Below are positions 24,429 through 33,118 of a stretch of 40,295 nucleotides of DNA, in pieces. The stretch covers positions 1 to 40,295 of the IMG/VR virus record IMGVR_UViG_3300002933_000024. The stretch is one strand, 5' to 3'. The translations under genes were made by a program, and so were the position numbers. Position 1 is the stretch's first letter. Each line of letters begins with the position of its first letter. The notes beneath the pieces were generated by a model, which saw only the letters and a list, made by a program, of their open reading frames with translations, searched no databases and was not told the DNA's origin. The DNA is from a virus.

Positions 24429-24447
24429 AATACTACATTTTTAATGG

Positions 24448-26745
24448 TTATTCACCAAGACAGCCCTTAAGCTCTTCAAGTTCTTCACCAAAAGATTGTG
24501 AAGCATCCATATTATCTGTATCCATATAGATTTCTTCACCAGCTACCTTGCTATAAGCGGCTACAGGCTCTCCACTCTCAGTTAAAACAAATACAGGAGC
24601 ATACATCTTTCCATATTTAGGGTCTTTCAAATCCCAAGCACAATCTCTGTGCTGTCTGCAAAACTTAGCAAGTTCATCAGCATCAGCAGCCTCGTATTTA
24701 GTCCATTGTCCACCAGATTGAGTGGAACAAACAACAGCGGAAGCTCTCTTACGTTTACGGGAAGAGGTTTTTTCTTCTTCATACTCATCTAGAATATCAG
24801 AAGCATTCGCACCGATTTCTTCATCAAATTCATCAAGACCCTCTTCGCTACTTTCACCTTCTGAGGTTTCGGCTCCCGCATCAAACATAGTTTCGGCAGT
24901 GTCGGTGACATCGCCGCCTTCAAAATCAACCAAATCATCTTCGCCTTCGTCACTCTCTACTCCGAGATCAATATCAAGATTAGAGGCAAGGTTCTCAACA
25001 GCTTCTGCAATTTCATCAAGACTGTGGTATAGCTCTTGCACGGCTTCTTCAACAGCTTCTGGATTTTCACCAGCAATACGGCGAAGGGCAGCAGCATACT
25101 TCTTACGAGAGGCGACTTTTTCTGATAAAGAAGCATCATCTGAAGAAGCGGTTAGATTCAGATTTTCAGTGAGAGCTTCAGATGCTTCTTTCAATGAAGC
25201 AAAAGCAGCGGTGATTTCATTAAGAGCATGGCCGAGTTCCTGAGGTTCTTCGTTAGCAATACGCTGGAGGGTAGCATATTTATTAGCAGTGACTTTAATC
25301 TTAGAACCTTCAGGTTCTCCAGGCATAGAAACCATCTTGCGTTCATTATCAACAGTAAGAGTAGTGTGTTCAACATCTTTAGCAGATGGAGTCTTCTTAA
25401 AAGAAGGATTAACTTTTTCTGGCATGGAGGAAACAGGATCTTTACTTGAAGGATTATCACTTAATTTTTCAGGCATATCGGTAATTTCATCAGCTTTCTT
25501 TCTCTTCATAGCCGATACTTTCTTATTATTATCAACACAAGTTGGGCAAGGCTGTCCAGGGGCTGTTGCTGTTCCACAATTAGGGCAGTTAGACTGTCCA
25601 GGAGGGGCAGGGGTGGGAGCCTTAGCACCGGGGGCAGGGGGCGTGTTTGGGGTTGGCCTTCCAGTTGAAGTAACGGGAGGCTTGGGAGATGAAAGCCCAG
25701 TTTGAGTGTAAGGGGTAGTATCGGCTCGTCTTGAACGCATAGGTTCCTCCATGTTAGACTGTTTTAAAAGACCGGATTCTTCGGTTGTATTCAGCATTTT
25801 TCCTTCTGGTGTTTGAAGAAATTTCTGGACAAATCCAGGAAATGCTTTGTGGAAAATTCTTTGAGCGGCATATTCTGAGATATCCAAATTAGTAGCCAGT
25901 TCTGTAATAAGTTGAGAAGACTTCATGGCTGGGGAATCCAAAATAATATTCATGCAAGCAAGAACCCTGTCTCTTGAAGTATCCCTCATTGATAATTTAG
26001 TTATCCATTTAGTGAAGAGTGTGCGAAATTTTTCTAAATCGGCTCGTTTTATCACACTCTGTTGATCTTCATCCATTTCTCCATGTTCTAAAATAGGAGC
26101 GGCTTCTCCAGGTTCGGTCGGAGTTCCACCATCCATAATTAAAAGTTCATCACTTGTTCCATAAGTGCTATCAATCCAAGCAACGATTTTAGATTTTTGG
26201 TAAGAAAAATAATTTTTAAGATAAGAAGAAATTTGTTGAGCAAGTGGGAGGGCTTGATTTGTTTCAGATAATCTAGAAGGATCAAAATTTTTTAAAATAT
26301 CAATTTCAAAAAGAGTATGAATAAGCATATTATGAATAGCTTCATCCCTTCTCTCCTCCTGTGAAACGGTTGATTTGAAAACAGATTCAAGCCACTTGCT
26401 CCAATGCATTTTTTCATCTACTGGCATCCCATGTTCTTTAATAGCTGAGACTACATATAGATCAAAATCTTGATTATAAGAAAAAAACTTAAATAAGTTA
26501 GCTAATCTTATCTCTCCAGCAGTCTTCTTAGCAAGGTTGGTTAAACTGTCGCCTTTAATAGTCTTGACATCCCCATTTTTGTAAGCGATTTTGTATAATC
26601 GACCTTCTTTTCTATTAGTTGATGAAACAATTTGAAAAGGTTCTCCTACTCTTGGAATAATAAAAGCTCCAGGAGTAAATGTGGCTACTTTGTTCCTATT
26701 TTTTGATGGGAGTGAAGTATTAACATTTGAGGAAGGAAAAGACAT
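24448..26745 (-). CDS. Large acidic protein with zinc ribbon and repeats
   Basis: 765 residues, family not recognised. The N-terminal half (1-330) is globular and helical. A proline-rich linker (about 340-385) leads to a short zinc ribbon, CPNC (387-390) and CPTC (400-403). Two similar helical units follow at about 489-531 and 549-591, each starting KYA and LxRIA, with E and A rich helices ending NLxL/NLDI, so a 60-residue repeat. An acidic disordered region (595-665) and a C-terminal domain (about 672-765, from AVVCSTQSGGQWTKYEAAD) complete it. The last gene before the terminator palindrome, in a block that begins with a probable virion protein. A structural or scaffold-like role is possible. 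Confidence 0.5.
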   Translation of the reverse strand: MSFPSSNVNTSLPSKNRNKVATFTPGAFIIPRVGEPFQIVSSTNRKEGRLYKIAYKNGDVKTIKGDSLTNLAKKTAGEIRLANLFKFFSYNQDFDLYVVSAIKEHGMPVDEKMHWSKWLESVFKSTVSQEERRDEAIHNMLIHTLFEIDILKNFDPSRLSETNQALPLAQQISSYLKNYFSYQKSKIVAWIDSTYGTSDELLIMDGGTPTEPGEAAPILEHGEMDEDQQSVIKRADLEKFRTLFTKWITKLSMRDTSRDRVLACMNIILDSPAMKSSQLITELATNLDISEYAAQRIFHKAFPGFVQKFLQTPEGKMLNTTEESGLLKQSNMEEPMRSRRADTTPYTQTGLSSPKPPVTSTGRPTPNTPPAPGAKAPTPAPPGQSNCPNCGTATAPGQPCPTCVDNNKKVSAMKRKKADEITDMPEKLSDNPSSKDPVSSMPEKVNPSFKKTPSAKDVEHTTLTVDNERKMVSMPGEPEGSKIKVTANKYATLQRIANEEPQELGHALNEITAAFASLKEASEALTENLNLTASSDDASLSEKVASRKKYAAALRRIAGENPEAVEEAVQELYHSLDEIAEAVENLASNLDIDLGVESDEGEDDLVDFEGGDVTDTAETMFDAGAETSEGESSEEGLDEFDEEIGANASDILDEYEEEKTSSRKRKRASAVVCSTQSGGQWTKYEAADADELAKFCRQHRDCAWDLKDPKYGKMYAPVFVLTESGEPVAAYSKVAGEEIYMDTDNMDASQSFGEELEELKGCLGE

Positions 26746-26756
26746 TAGGTTTTTCC

Positions 26757-26972
26757 TTAGTCAAGAGTAATATCGCGCTCTTCCTGAGAGAAAGAATCTT
26801 TCTTGTCACTCTTTAGAATAGCTTCAAGAGTATCTAAATACTTCTTGTGGTCGGCAAATGCAACTGGATCAGCATTATCTTCTTCATTAGCGGTCTTGAT
26901 ACCAGCTTGCTTTAGTTCTTGAGCGTATAATCTGTTCATTGCAGAATTGTCGGCGGCAGCAATTTTAGCCAT
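26757..26972 (-). CDS. Small hypothetical protein, 71 residues
   Basis: MAKIAAADNSAMNRLYAQEL and on, with a good AAAGGAG ribosome site before the ATG. It ends 11 bases before the next gene start. The sequence is helical, with an acidic centre and a C-terminal charged stretch. No family is recognised. It is retained because of its ribosome site, tight spacing and normal composition. Confidence 0.55.
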   Translation of the reverse strand: MAKIAAADNSAMNRLYAQELKQAGIKTANEEDNADPVAFADHKKYLDTLEAILKSDKKDSFSQEERDITLD

Positions 26973-27039
26973 ATGGACTCCTTTAGAGAAAAACTCTACA
27001 GATAAGAATCCAAAAGTCAGCTTTTTGCGATACTTCTAT

Positions 27040-27477
27040 CTAACGATGCCTTCTTGCAGCACGAATTAATTTCGATTTTGCCTGTTTTGAAGCCGGGGCG
27101 TCTACACTAGTAATAGCTTGAAACAAATTTTTGTTAGTGGCCCTTTGAAACTCATTTAATTGTTCTTCATCAAGTCCTTTTGTTTTAATGAGGTATTGGT
27201 GAACCATTCTAGCCAAATAAGTTAGTGCAGCTTTTTCTTTAGGATCTTCCGCAGATAATTGGGTAATATCACATTTAGCCAGAGGCAAACCCGGCTTAAT
27301 CATAAAATTCTGAGAACCCTTTACCCTTGCGATACCTTCACGAATTTTCATCCAAATTGACTGGACATCCACAGCAGAGGAGGGATCTGGAACTTGAGAT
27401 TGTTGTGGAACTTGATGTCTTTTATAGTCAGCAGTTGGAAATCTTTTAGCTCTTTTGTTCATTAAATTGGATTTCAT
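27040..27477 (-). CDS. Basic hypothetical protein, 145 residues
   Basis: Follows the 283-residue gene by 16 bases, with TGGAGGA before the ATG. The N-terminus (about 1-30) and C-terminus (KLIRAARRHR) are basic, and a helical core lies between (EKAALTYLARMVHQYLIKTK). Basic ends with a helical core could bind DNA or another virion protein, but no motif supports a specific role. It lies in a block of probable virion genes; no family recognised. Confidence 0.5.
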   Translation of the reverse strand: MKSNLMNKRAKRFPTADYKRHQVPQQSQVPDPSSAVDVQSIWMKIREGIARVKGSQNFMIKPGLPLAKCDITQLSAEDPKEKAALTYLARMVHQYLIKTKGLDEEQLNEFQRATNKNLFQAITSVDAPASKQAKSKLIRAARRHR

Positions 27478-27493
27478 ATTTCCTCCATCAAAG

Positions 27494-28345
27494 TTAAATT
27501 AACCAACGTTGCTGTCTCAATCCAGCCGAATACGGTCTATTAGCTGCGGCAAGGGCGGCGATTTCATTAAATTCAGACTTGTATGCTTCTGCTAAAGCCA
27601 TATAAGTTGAAGCCTTATTAATATCCAAAGAAACCCCATTCAACGAATAACTAAATTCCTCAGCACCCCAACGGCAACCTTCAGCGGAAAGACATTTAGC
27701 GGCGGCACCGAGACAAGCAATTTTCCCCCAGGAGTCGGGAGCGGAATCAATAGTATAGAAGTATTCGTTTAATGGATTTATCATGTTCATTTGAGCCAAG
27801 GCTAATTGAAGCATACGATTAATAGTGGCATCTGTCCAAATAAACCCTGCCCTTGAAGTAAACCCGGCAACTACTTTTCCTGATGTGGGAGGTCTAAAAT
27901 GATAATTTCTATCCGGATCGGTATCTGACAATAATTCTCTTGTCATTTGAATTAAAACAGTGGATCTAGCAGATGTGGTTGGCTTTTGAGAGAGAAAAAC
28001 TGATGGGGCTTCAATGGAAGAAGTAGCCGGGGTAAAATTAACCACCTGAAATTCTTCATAAATAGTATCAAATGGAGAATCAAAGTAACGGCCAATCTTC
28101 CAAACTAAATTGTATCTCCCCTCCCATATTGAAGGAATGGACATATGTACATGATAGACCCCAACTGAATCTCTATGAGGTTGAGAGTCGGGGAGAGTGA
28201 CAAGAGTTTGAACGTTAGTTTCAACATCTACAGAATAAATGGAATAACATATAGTGTGCGGATCAAACAGGGAGCCATCTTCGTTCCTGATAAGAATATT
28301 TAAGTCACCTGGGCCAAGAATTTTGCCTGAAGCTAATGAAATCAT
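27494..28345 (-). CDS. Probable virion or head-tail joining protein
   Basis: 283 residues, first gene of the minus-strand block that faces the helicase gene. The N-terminal half is a beta-rich domain resembling an immunoglobulin-like module (YHVHMSIPSIWEGRYNLVWK, then IYEEFQVVNFTP). The C-terminal half is helical, with INRMLQLALAQMNMINPLNE and a strongly alanine-rich part. A beta domain followed by helices is seen in several phage head-tail connector and tail-associated proteins, so I infer a structural role with low certainty. The leader motif at 28357-28378 lies 11 bases upstream and AAAGGG precedes the ATG. Confidence 0.45.
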   Translation of the reverse strand: MISLASGKILGPGDLNILIRNEDGSLFDPHTICYSIYSVDVETNVQTLVTLPDSQPHRDSVGVYHVHMSIPSIWEGRYNLVWKIGRYFDSPFDTIYEEFQVVNFTPATSSIEAPSVFLSQKPTTSARSTVLIQMTRELLSDTDPDRNYHFRPPTSGKVVAGFTSRAGFIWTDATINRMLQLALAQMNMINPLNEYFYTIDSAPDSWGKIACLGAAAKCLSAEGCRWGAEEFSYSLNGVSLDINKASTYMALAEAYKSEFNEIAALAAANRPYSAGLRQQRWLI

Positions 28346-28356
28346 AAGATAGCCCT

Positions 28357-28378
28357 TTCACAAAGGAATTGAAAATTC
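28357..28378 (-). promoter_or_regulatory. Leader motif ending TTTGTGAA, copy 3
   Basis: Third minus-strand copy of the shared leader motif, ending TTCCTTTGTGAA, 11 bases before the ATG at 28345. Here CCTTT and AAAGG on the two sides of GTG could pair and cover part of the ribosome binding site. Role is inference. Confidence 0.35.
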
Positions 28379-28413
28379 AGATTTTTTAGGAGTATCAACA
28401 AATAGGGGGAAGT

Positions 28414-31188
28414 GTGAACCTGAATGAAGAGCAAAAATTGGCAGTTGAACATCCTTTAGACCATCCTGCGGTAGTCATGGCTGGGGCAGGAAGTGGCAAA
28501 ACAACCGTATTAACTCAACGATTGGCTTGGCTTATGGATGTTAAGGAGCAGAATCCTAAGAAACTTCTGGCCTTAACCTTTACAAATAAGGCGGCAAGAG
28601 AGCTAGTAGACCGTTTAAGTCTACGAGAGGAGCATGAAAGACCAAGAGTAACAACTATTCATAGTCTTGCTCTCTCTGCTATTCGTAGAAATCCTGTGGG
28701 GTTTGGGCTTAGTGAAAAAATTACTCCAATTGATGATTATAATCAGAAGCAAATCATAAAAAAGGTCATTGAGGAACAAAATTTAGTTGAAGAAGTCAAG
28801 GAATGGGATCTATTAGAGAAGATAGGATACCACAGGGCGCGAGGCATTGGTTTCAAGGTGGACTACACCAAAGAAGTCCATGAGAAGGCTCTGGTGGCCT
28901 ATGGGGGGCAAAGAGCGATATCCTCAGATGAACTCTCCGTGTGGGCAGGTTATGAGAAGTACAAACAGAAAATAAGCGTGGTTGATTTTGATGATATGCT
29001 TCATCTTGTCACCAGAAGAGGGAGAGAAGATGAAAAATGGCGTAATAATCTTCAAAAAATGTTCCATCATGTGCTTATGGATGAGAGTCAGGACACATCT
29101 GTAGTCCAGTGGGAGCTAATTAATCTATTGATTGGACCTACAAATAAGAATCTTTATTGCGTAGGAGATTTGAGTCAATGTCAACCCCCAGGAACAAAGA
29201 TAAAAGTAGTCACTAATCCAACTTTCAATGGACATAGGGGGGGGAATGGAAAAGCAAGAGCAATAGTAGTTAAAAAAAATATAGAAGATTTAACTAACCA
29301 GGATAAGGTTATCAGTTGGAATAAACATGATCAGATATCTTATAGTGCAGGAAAGAGCATAGAAGTTGGTAAACGATACTACTCTGGCCCATTATATTCT
29401 ATTTGTACAGATGAAGGGGTAACTAAATGCACCCCTAATCATTGGAATTGGGTTCGCTTTAATAAAAATTCTCATGGAAAATACGCCGTTTATCTAATGT
29501 GGCGACCAGATATGGGATTCAGAATCGGATTAACAGTGTTTAAAAGAAGCACAGGAGTAAGTGGTAGAGGTTCTTATGGATTAACCTCAAGAATGGTTCA
29601 AGAAAAGGCTGAAAGAGGTTGGATTCTTCGTATTTGTGAAACTAGACAAGAAGCAGAAGCGTGGGAAGAAGCATATTCCGTTAAATTCGGTATCCCAGAA
29701 TCTGTTTTTGAATGTGGGCCTTGCAGAAACAAAACACAAGAACAGATAAGATTAATATTTTCTCATGCGAACCCCTGTGGAGGTTTAAAATGTCTTGAGG
29801 AGCATGGTCTACTATTTGATTACCCAATTGTTACTTTGGGGCAGGGGGCTTCTTGGCGTGGATGGTTTAAAACTGCCACAGCTAATATTTTTCCAGTTAT
29901 TATGGATATTCCATTAGAAGGAAGAAATAAATCTACCCCTATTGTCGGAAAGACGGTAGAACATTACGAGGGATTAGTGTATTCCCTTGAAGTAGAAGAT
30001 TACCACACTTACATAGCTGATGGGTTAGTGGTGGGTAACTCTATTTACAGCTTCAATGGGAGTTCTCCTGAACTTCTTTATAATTATACAAAAGAATGGC
30101 GTGGAATTGTCCCAACTCTTTACAAGTTGGAAAAGAACCATCGCTCTGTCCCTGAAGTTGTAGCTTTAGCTAACAAAACTCAACGATTAATGACTGAGGT
30201 GGTTCCAATTCAAATGAAATCATATCGTGGAGAGCAAGGAGAGAAGGGCAATATTCTCTTAAGGGTAGCTGGAACACCTAAAGAGATTGCCTACTCCATG
30301 TCTGAAGATATTTTACGAAGGCATGAGGATGAGGAAGAATCTTTTAAGGATACAGCCATCTTAGTTCGTGCTGGATCTCAAGTCCGAGATATTGAAACTG
30401 AACTGGTCAGGAATCGTATTCCTTATATAGTTCGTGGGGCTATGGGATTGATGCAGACTGAAGAAGTTAAGGATATGTTGTCCTATATGCGTATTATGGT
30501 CAATCCAAAGGACTATTTTGCCATGCTCCGTTCCATTGCTATCCCCAAAAGAGGAGTAGGTGATGCTGTTCTAGAAAAAGTAAAGAAGAAAGCTGATGAG
30601 GAATTTGATGGAAATCTTCTAAGGGCGGCTATGGTTGGAAATCCTATTAAATTTGGCATGTATTTGAGTCTAGTTGATTCTCTCCTATGTGCGAAGGACG
30701 ATCCGATTACGGTTCTTAATCTCATTATTAAAATGACTGGTTATGAAAAGATCCTCAAGACCAAATACAAAAAAGATCCGGATAAAGTTGAAGTGAAATT
30801 AGCTAATCTTGAAAGATTGAAAGAAGTTATCGTCAATCTGACTACCATGAACCAATTGACTACAGAAGATGTGGTATTTCAATTAACTATGCAGGATCAG
30901 AAAGATGAGGATGATGGAGGAAGGGTCACTATTTCAACTATTCATGCGGCAAAGGGGTTAGAATGGCCTAATGTGTATGTGGCGGGGGTTTACGAGGGAA
31001 GTTTACCTCATAAATTCAGTAGTTCCCCAGAAGAAATTCAAGAGGAAAGGCGAGTTTTTTACGTTGCTTGCACTAGAGCAAAAAATAGATTAATTTTGTG
31101 TGTTCCAGGTATGGTGGAGTATTTTAACAAGGGAAGCGTTTTTGTTTCCCCAAGTCGTTTTCTTTCTGAGATAGGAGTGATGAAATAA
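28414..31188 (+). CDS. UvrD/Rep-type superfamily 1 helicase with intein
   Basis: 924 residues, 637 after removal of an intein; this fits the Rep/PcrA/UvrD group of 3'-5' DNA helicases used in replication and repair. Motifs visible: Walker A AGAGSGKTT (23-31), motif Ia LTFTNKAA (54-61), TIHSL (81-85), motif II LMDESQDT (221-228), motif III VGDLSQ rebuilt with SIYSFNG across the intein (250-255 then 543-549), motif IV with KNHRS, motif V TIHAAKGLEWPNVYV and motif VI YVACTRAKNRL near the C-terminus. The start is GTG with AGGGGGA upstream; no better start is visible. It is on the plus strand, divergent from the virion block. Confidence 0.95.
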   Translation: MNLNEEQKLAVEHPLDHPAVVMAGAGSGKTTVLTQRLAWLMDVKEQNPKKLLALTFTNKAARELVDRLSLREEHERPRVTTIHSLALSAIRRNPVGFGLSEKITPIDDYNQKQIIKKVIEEQNLVEEVKEWDLLEKIGYHRARGIGFKVDYTKEVHEKALVAYGGQRAISSDELSVWAGYEKYKQKISVVDFDDMLHLVTRRGREDEKWRNNLQKMFHHVLMDESQDTSVVQWELINLLIGPTNKNLYCVGDLSQCQPPGTKIKVVTNPTFNGHRGGNGKARAIVVKKNIEDLTNQDKVISWNKHDQISYSAGKSIEVGKRYYSGPLYSICTDEGVTKCTPNHWNWVRFNKNSHGKYAVYLMWRPDMGFRIGLTVFKRSTGVSGRGSYGLTSRMVQEKAERGWILRICETRQEAEAWEEAYSVKFGIPESVFECGPCRNKTQEQIRLIFSHANPCGGLKCLEEHGLLFDYPIVTLGQGASWRGWFKTATANIFPVIMDIPLEGRNKSTPIVGKTVEHYEGLVYSLEVEDYHTYIADGLVVGNSIYSFNGSSPELLYNYTKEWRGIVPTLYKLEKNHRSVPEVVALANKTQRLMTEVVPIQMKSYRGEQGEKGNILLRVAGTPKEIAYSMSEDILRRHEDEEESFKDTAILVRAGSQVRDIETELVRNRIPYIVRGAMGLMQTEEVKDMLSYMRIMVNPKDYFAMLRSIAIPKRGVGDAVLEKVKKKADEEFDGNLLRAAMVGNPIKFGMYLSLVDSLLCAKDDPITVLNLIIKMTGYEKILKTKYKKDPDKVEVKLANLERLKEVIVNLTTMNQLTTEDVVFQLTMQDQKDEDDGGRVTISTIHAAKGLEWPNVYVAGVYEGSLPHKFSSSPEEIQEERRVFYVACTRAKNRLILCVPGMVEYFNKGSVFVSPSRFLSEIGVMK
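29179..30039 (+). mobile_element. Helicase intein with GIY-YIG-like domain
   Basis: Residues 256-542 (287 residues), inserted in helicase motif III between VGDLSQ and SIYSF. It starts CQPPGTKIKVV, has block B CTPNHWNW (about 339-346) and block F LVYSLEVEDYHTYIADG (521-537), and ends VVGN with Gly, not His, before the final Asn, followed by Ser543. No LAGLIDADG motif is seen. Residues about 358-425 (VYLMWRPDMGFRIGLT ... RQEAEAWEEAYSVKFGIP) resemble a GIY-YIG nuclease in order: Y, RIG, then a Glu on a helix. The nuclease call is inference; splice sites are clear. Confidence 0.88.
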
Positions 31189-31244
31189 TAGAAAGAAATT
31201 ACAGTAATATAAACTGAATGTGAAATTAATGATGAGGGGATTTC

Positions 31245-32546
31245 ATGGTCTATAGAAAAAATGAGACAAGAAAAAAAGAAATCTATGGAATAACAGGTTT
31301 AAAAGAACATGGGAAAGACACTTTCGCCAATCTAATAGTGGGTAGCGGGAAGGTTGGAACTAGTTTTAGAATAGTTCATTTTGCGGATTCTTTGAAAAAT
31401 TTGGTTATGACGATTTTTAATTTAACAAAAGAGGATGTGTTTACTCTAGAAGGGAAGGAGAGACTATTCTCTATTCCAATAGTTATTGATACCCATCTTG
31501 AAACTTTAAAAAAGGTGACTGGACTTGAAATAACAGCCCATGAAATGATTGCGAGAAACCCGAGAGAACTACTTCAGTATGTTGGATCAGAGTATATACG
31601 AAATGTTGATAGAAACTACTGGCTTAACCAAATCAGACCAGAATTAACAAAAAATAGGAGGCTTTTAATCCCAGATGTGAGATTTCCTAATGAGGCGGAA
31701 ATTATCAGAGAGAATGAAGGCAAAATAATACGAATTATAAGAATTGATAGGGCAGAGAATATTGACACACATTCTTCTGAATTAGAGGGACTAAAAATTG
31801 AGGCAGATTTAGTCTTAGGGGTCAGAACTGGTGATTTATCTCTAGTGGAGAGGGTGGCCTATCTATTAGCTATGGGAAAGTGGGATTCAGCCATGAGATA
31901 TGATTATAGAAGAATTAAAACTGCGTTAGATCTATATCAAAAAGGAGAGCCGCTAATTAAATGTGTGAATGCTATAGGAGTAAAAAACGATGACTCTCAA
32001 GCATTCAGAGTTATTTTAGCCTATTACGGGGTTTCAGTTAGAAGGCCGGGAATTGTGACTAATCCCCATCGCTTTAATGATGGAAAAGAAGAAAAGCAGT
32101 GTAGCACCTGTAAGGAGTGGAAGGATTTGGGCCTATTTAATAAGAATGCAAAATCTTGGGATTTTCATCATTGTTTATGCCAATCCTGTGCATCTCAATA
32201 CCATAAGATACAATATCTCAAATATGAAAAAGAACTGTCCTTCAAGCAAATTTTAAATCAAGCGAGGCAGGGTGCCAGATTTAGAAATTTAAGCTTTAAC
32301 ATTGATGAAGATTACATAAAAAGTATGTGGGAAAATCAAAAAGGATTGTGTTTTTATACCAAAGAGCCAATGGTTTTTACTAAGGGAGAAACTAATAAGG
32401 TATCAATTGATAGATTAAATTCTAACATTGGTTACGAAAAAGATAATCTAGTTCTTTGCGAGGCAAGAGTTAACTTGATGAAAGGAAATTTGACTATTGT
32501 GGAATTTAAAGAATTAATAACTAAAATAAATAATAATTTTTGTTAA
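31245..32546 (+). CDS. dNMP kinase fused to HNH nuclease-like domain
   Basis: 433 residues. Residues 1-210 match phage deoxynucleoside monophosphate kinases (T4 gene 1 type): P-loop GITGLKEHGKDTF (Gly15-Phe27), PRELLQYVGSEYIR, and DVRFPNEAEIIRE, the usual signature near the acceptor site. These kinases make dNDPs for phage DNA synthesis. After a linker with a helical, HTH-like stretch (221-262) comes a metal-binding segment (Cys286, Cys289, Cys312, Cys315) and then an HNH-type core: GLCFYTKEPM, VSIDRLNSNIGYEKDNLVLC and N410-xx-K413, which match the layout of phage HNH homing endonucleases. The two parts are in one frame with no stop. The 3' end overlaps the next gene (opposite strand) by 4 bases. 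Confidence 0.82.
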   Translation: MVYRKNETRKKEIYGITGLKEHGKDTFANLIVGSGKVGTSFRIVHFADSLKNLVMTIFNLTKEDVFTLEGKERLFSIPIVIDTHLETLKKVTGLEITAHEMIARNPRELLQYVGSEYIRNVDRNYWLNQIRPELTKNRRLLIPDVRFPNEAEIIRENEGKIIRIIRIDRAENIDTHSSELEGLKIEADLVLGVRTGDLSLVERVAYLLAMGKWDSAMRYDYRRIKTALDLYQKGEPLIKCVNAIGVKNDDSQAFRVILAYYGVSVRRPGIVTNPHRFNDGKEEKQCSTCKEWKDLGLFNKNAKSWDFHHCLCQSCASQYHKIQYLKYEKELSFKQILNQARQGARFRNLSFNIDEDYIKSMWENQKGLCFYTKEPMVFTKGETNKVSIDRLNSNIGYEKDNLVLCEARVNLMKGNLTIVEFKELITKINNNFC

Positions 32547-32938
32547 CTTACCTGTTTTAATCTTTTCTTCAATTTCTCTTTACGGCAAGCATGGGGGAGG
32601 GCATCTACTGACTTCCCCACTCTTTTTTTATCTCCGATTGTATCCTCCAAAGAATCATACTCATTTGGAGAAATGTAAAACGCATCCATATCTAAATCCT
32701 CTTTGGGGGGAACATGGAGTGGATTCACCTTTCCAGTTACCACAGACTCCACAATAGGACGAAGATTCTGGGCCATGGGTTTATGGGAATCGTAGCCATC
32801 CCAAGGTGCCAATGTTTTTAGTCTAAGAGCAACTTCCATTACAACATATGCAGTTTTGGCTAATTCTCCATCCCTTTTTCTAATCGAATCAACTTCATTT
32901 TTAACAAGACATTTAATATCAGAATAATTTTTCAACAT
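32543..32938 (-). CDS. Hypothetical protein, 131 residues, embedded minus
   Basis: A minus-strand gene lying between two plus-strand genes, convergent with the kinase-HNH gene (4-base overlap). AAGGAG precedes the ATG at a distance slightly longer than ideal. The first half is helical, with KRDGELAKTAYVVMEVALRL. The second half is charged, with a basic end (KKRLKQVS). No family recognised. A weak TTGTTA/TATTTA pair upstream is too poor to call a promoter. Confidence 0.5.
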   Translation of the reverse strand: MLKNYSDIKCLVKNEVDSIRKRDGELAKTAYVVMEVALRLKTLAPWDGYDSHKPMAQNLRPIVESVVTGKVNPLHVPPKEDLDMDAFYISPNEYDSLEDTIGDKKRVGKSVDALPHACRKEKLKKRLKQVS

Positions 32939-33118
32939 AGCTTACGCAAACTCCTTATGAAGTTAATAAATAGGAAGAATCTTCATGTAATTAACAACTC
33001 AATTCATGGACTCCGAAAGCATAAATCGAAATACAAATTGGAGTTATCATACTGCTCTCCTGTCTTACAATAAGGAATTAAGAAGTTGATTTTGAGAGTC
33101 TTTTATGGAGTTGAATAT

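Noticed and set aside
24722-25705. Plus-strand reading frames of 173 and 138 codons opposite the 765-residue gene
   Set aside because: Serine- and glycine-rich translations mirror the acidic and alanine-rich minus-strand gene; no ribosome sites.
28346-28413. TTGAAA/TATCAA pair as promoter for the helicase gene
   Set aside because: The -10 match is 4 of 6 and would start the transcript almost on the ribosome site.
32939-33118. RNA gene or promoter in the 180-base gap before the protease gene
   Set aside because: No stable long stem, tRNA-like arrangement or good hexamer pair is visible; a TTGGAG/TACAAT pair is 22 bases apart.
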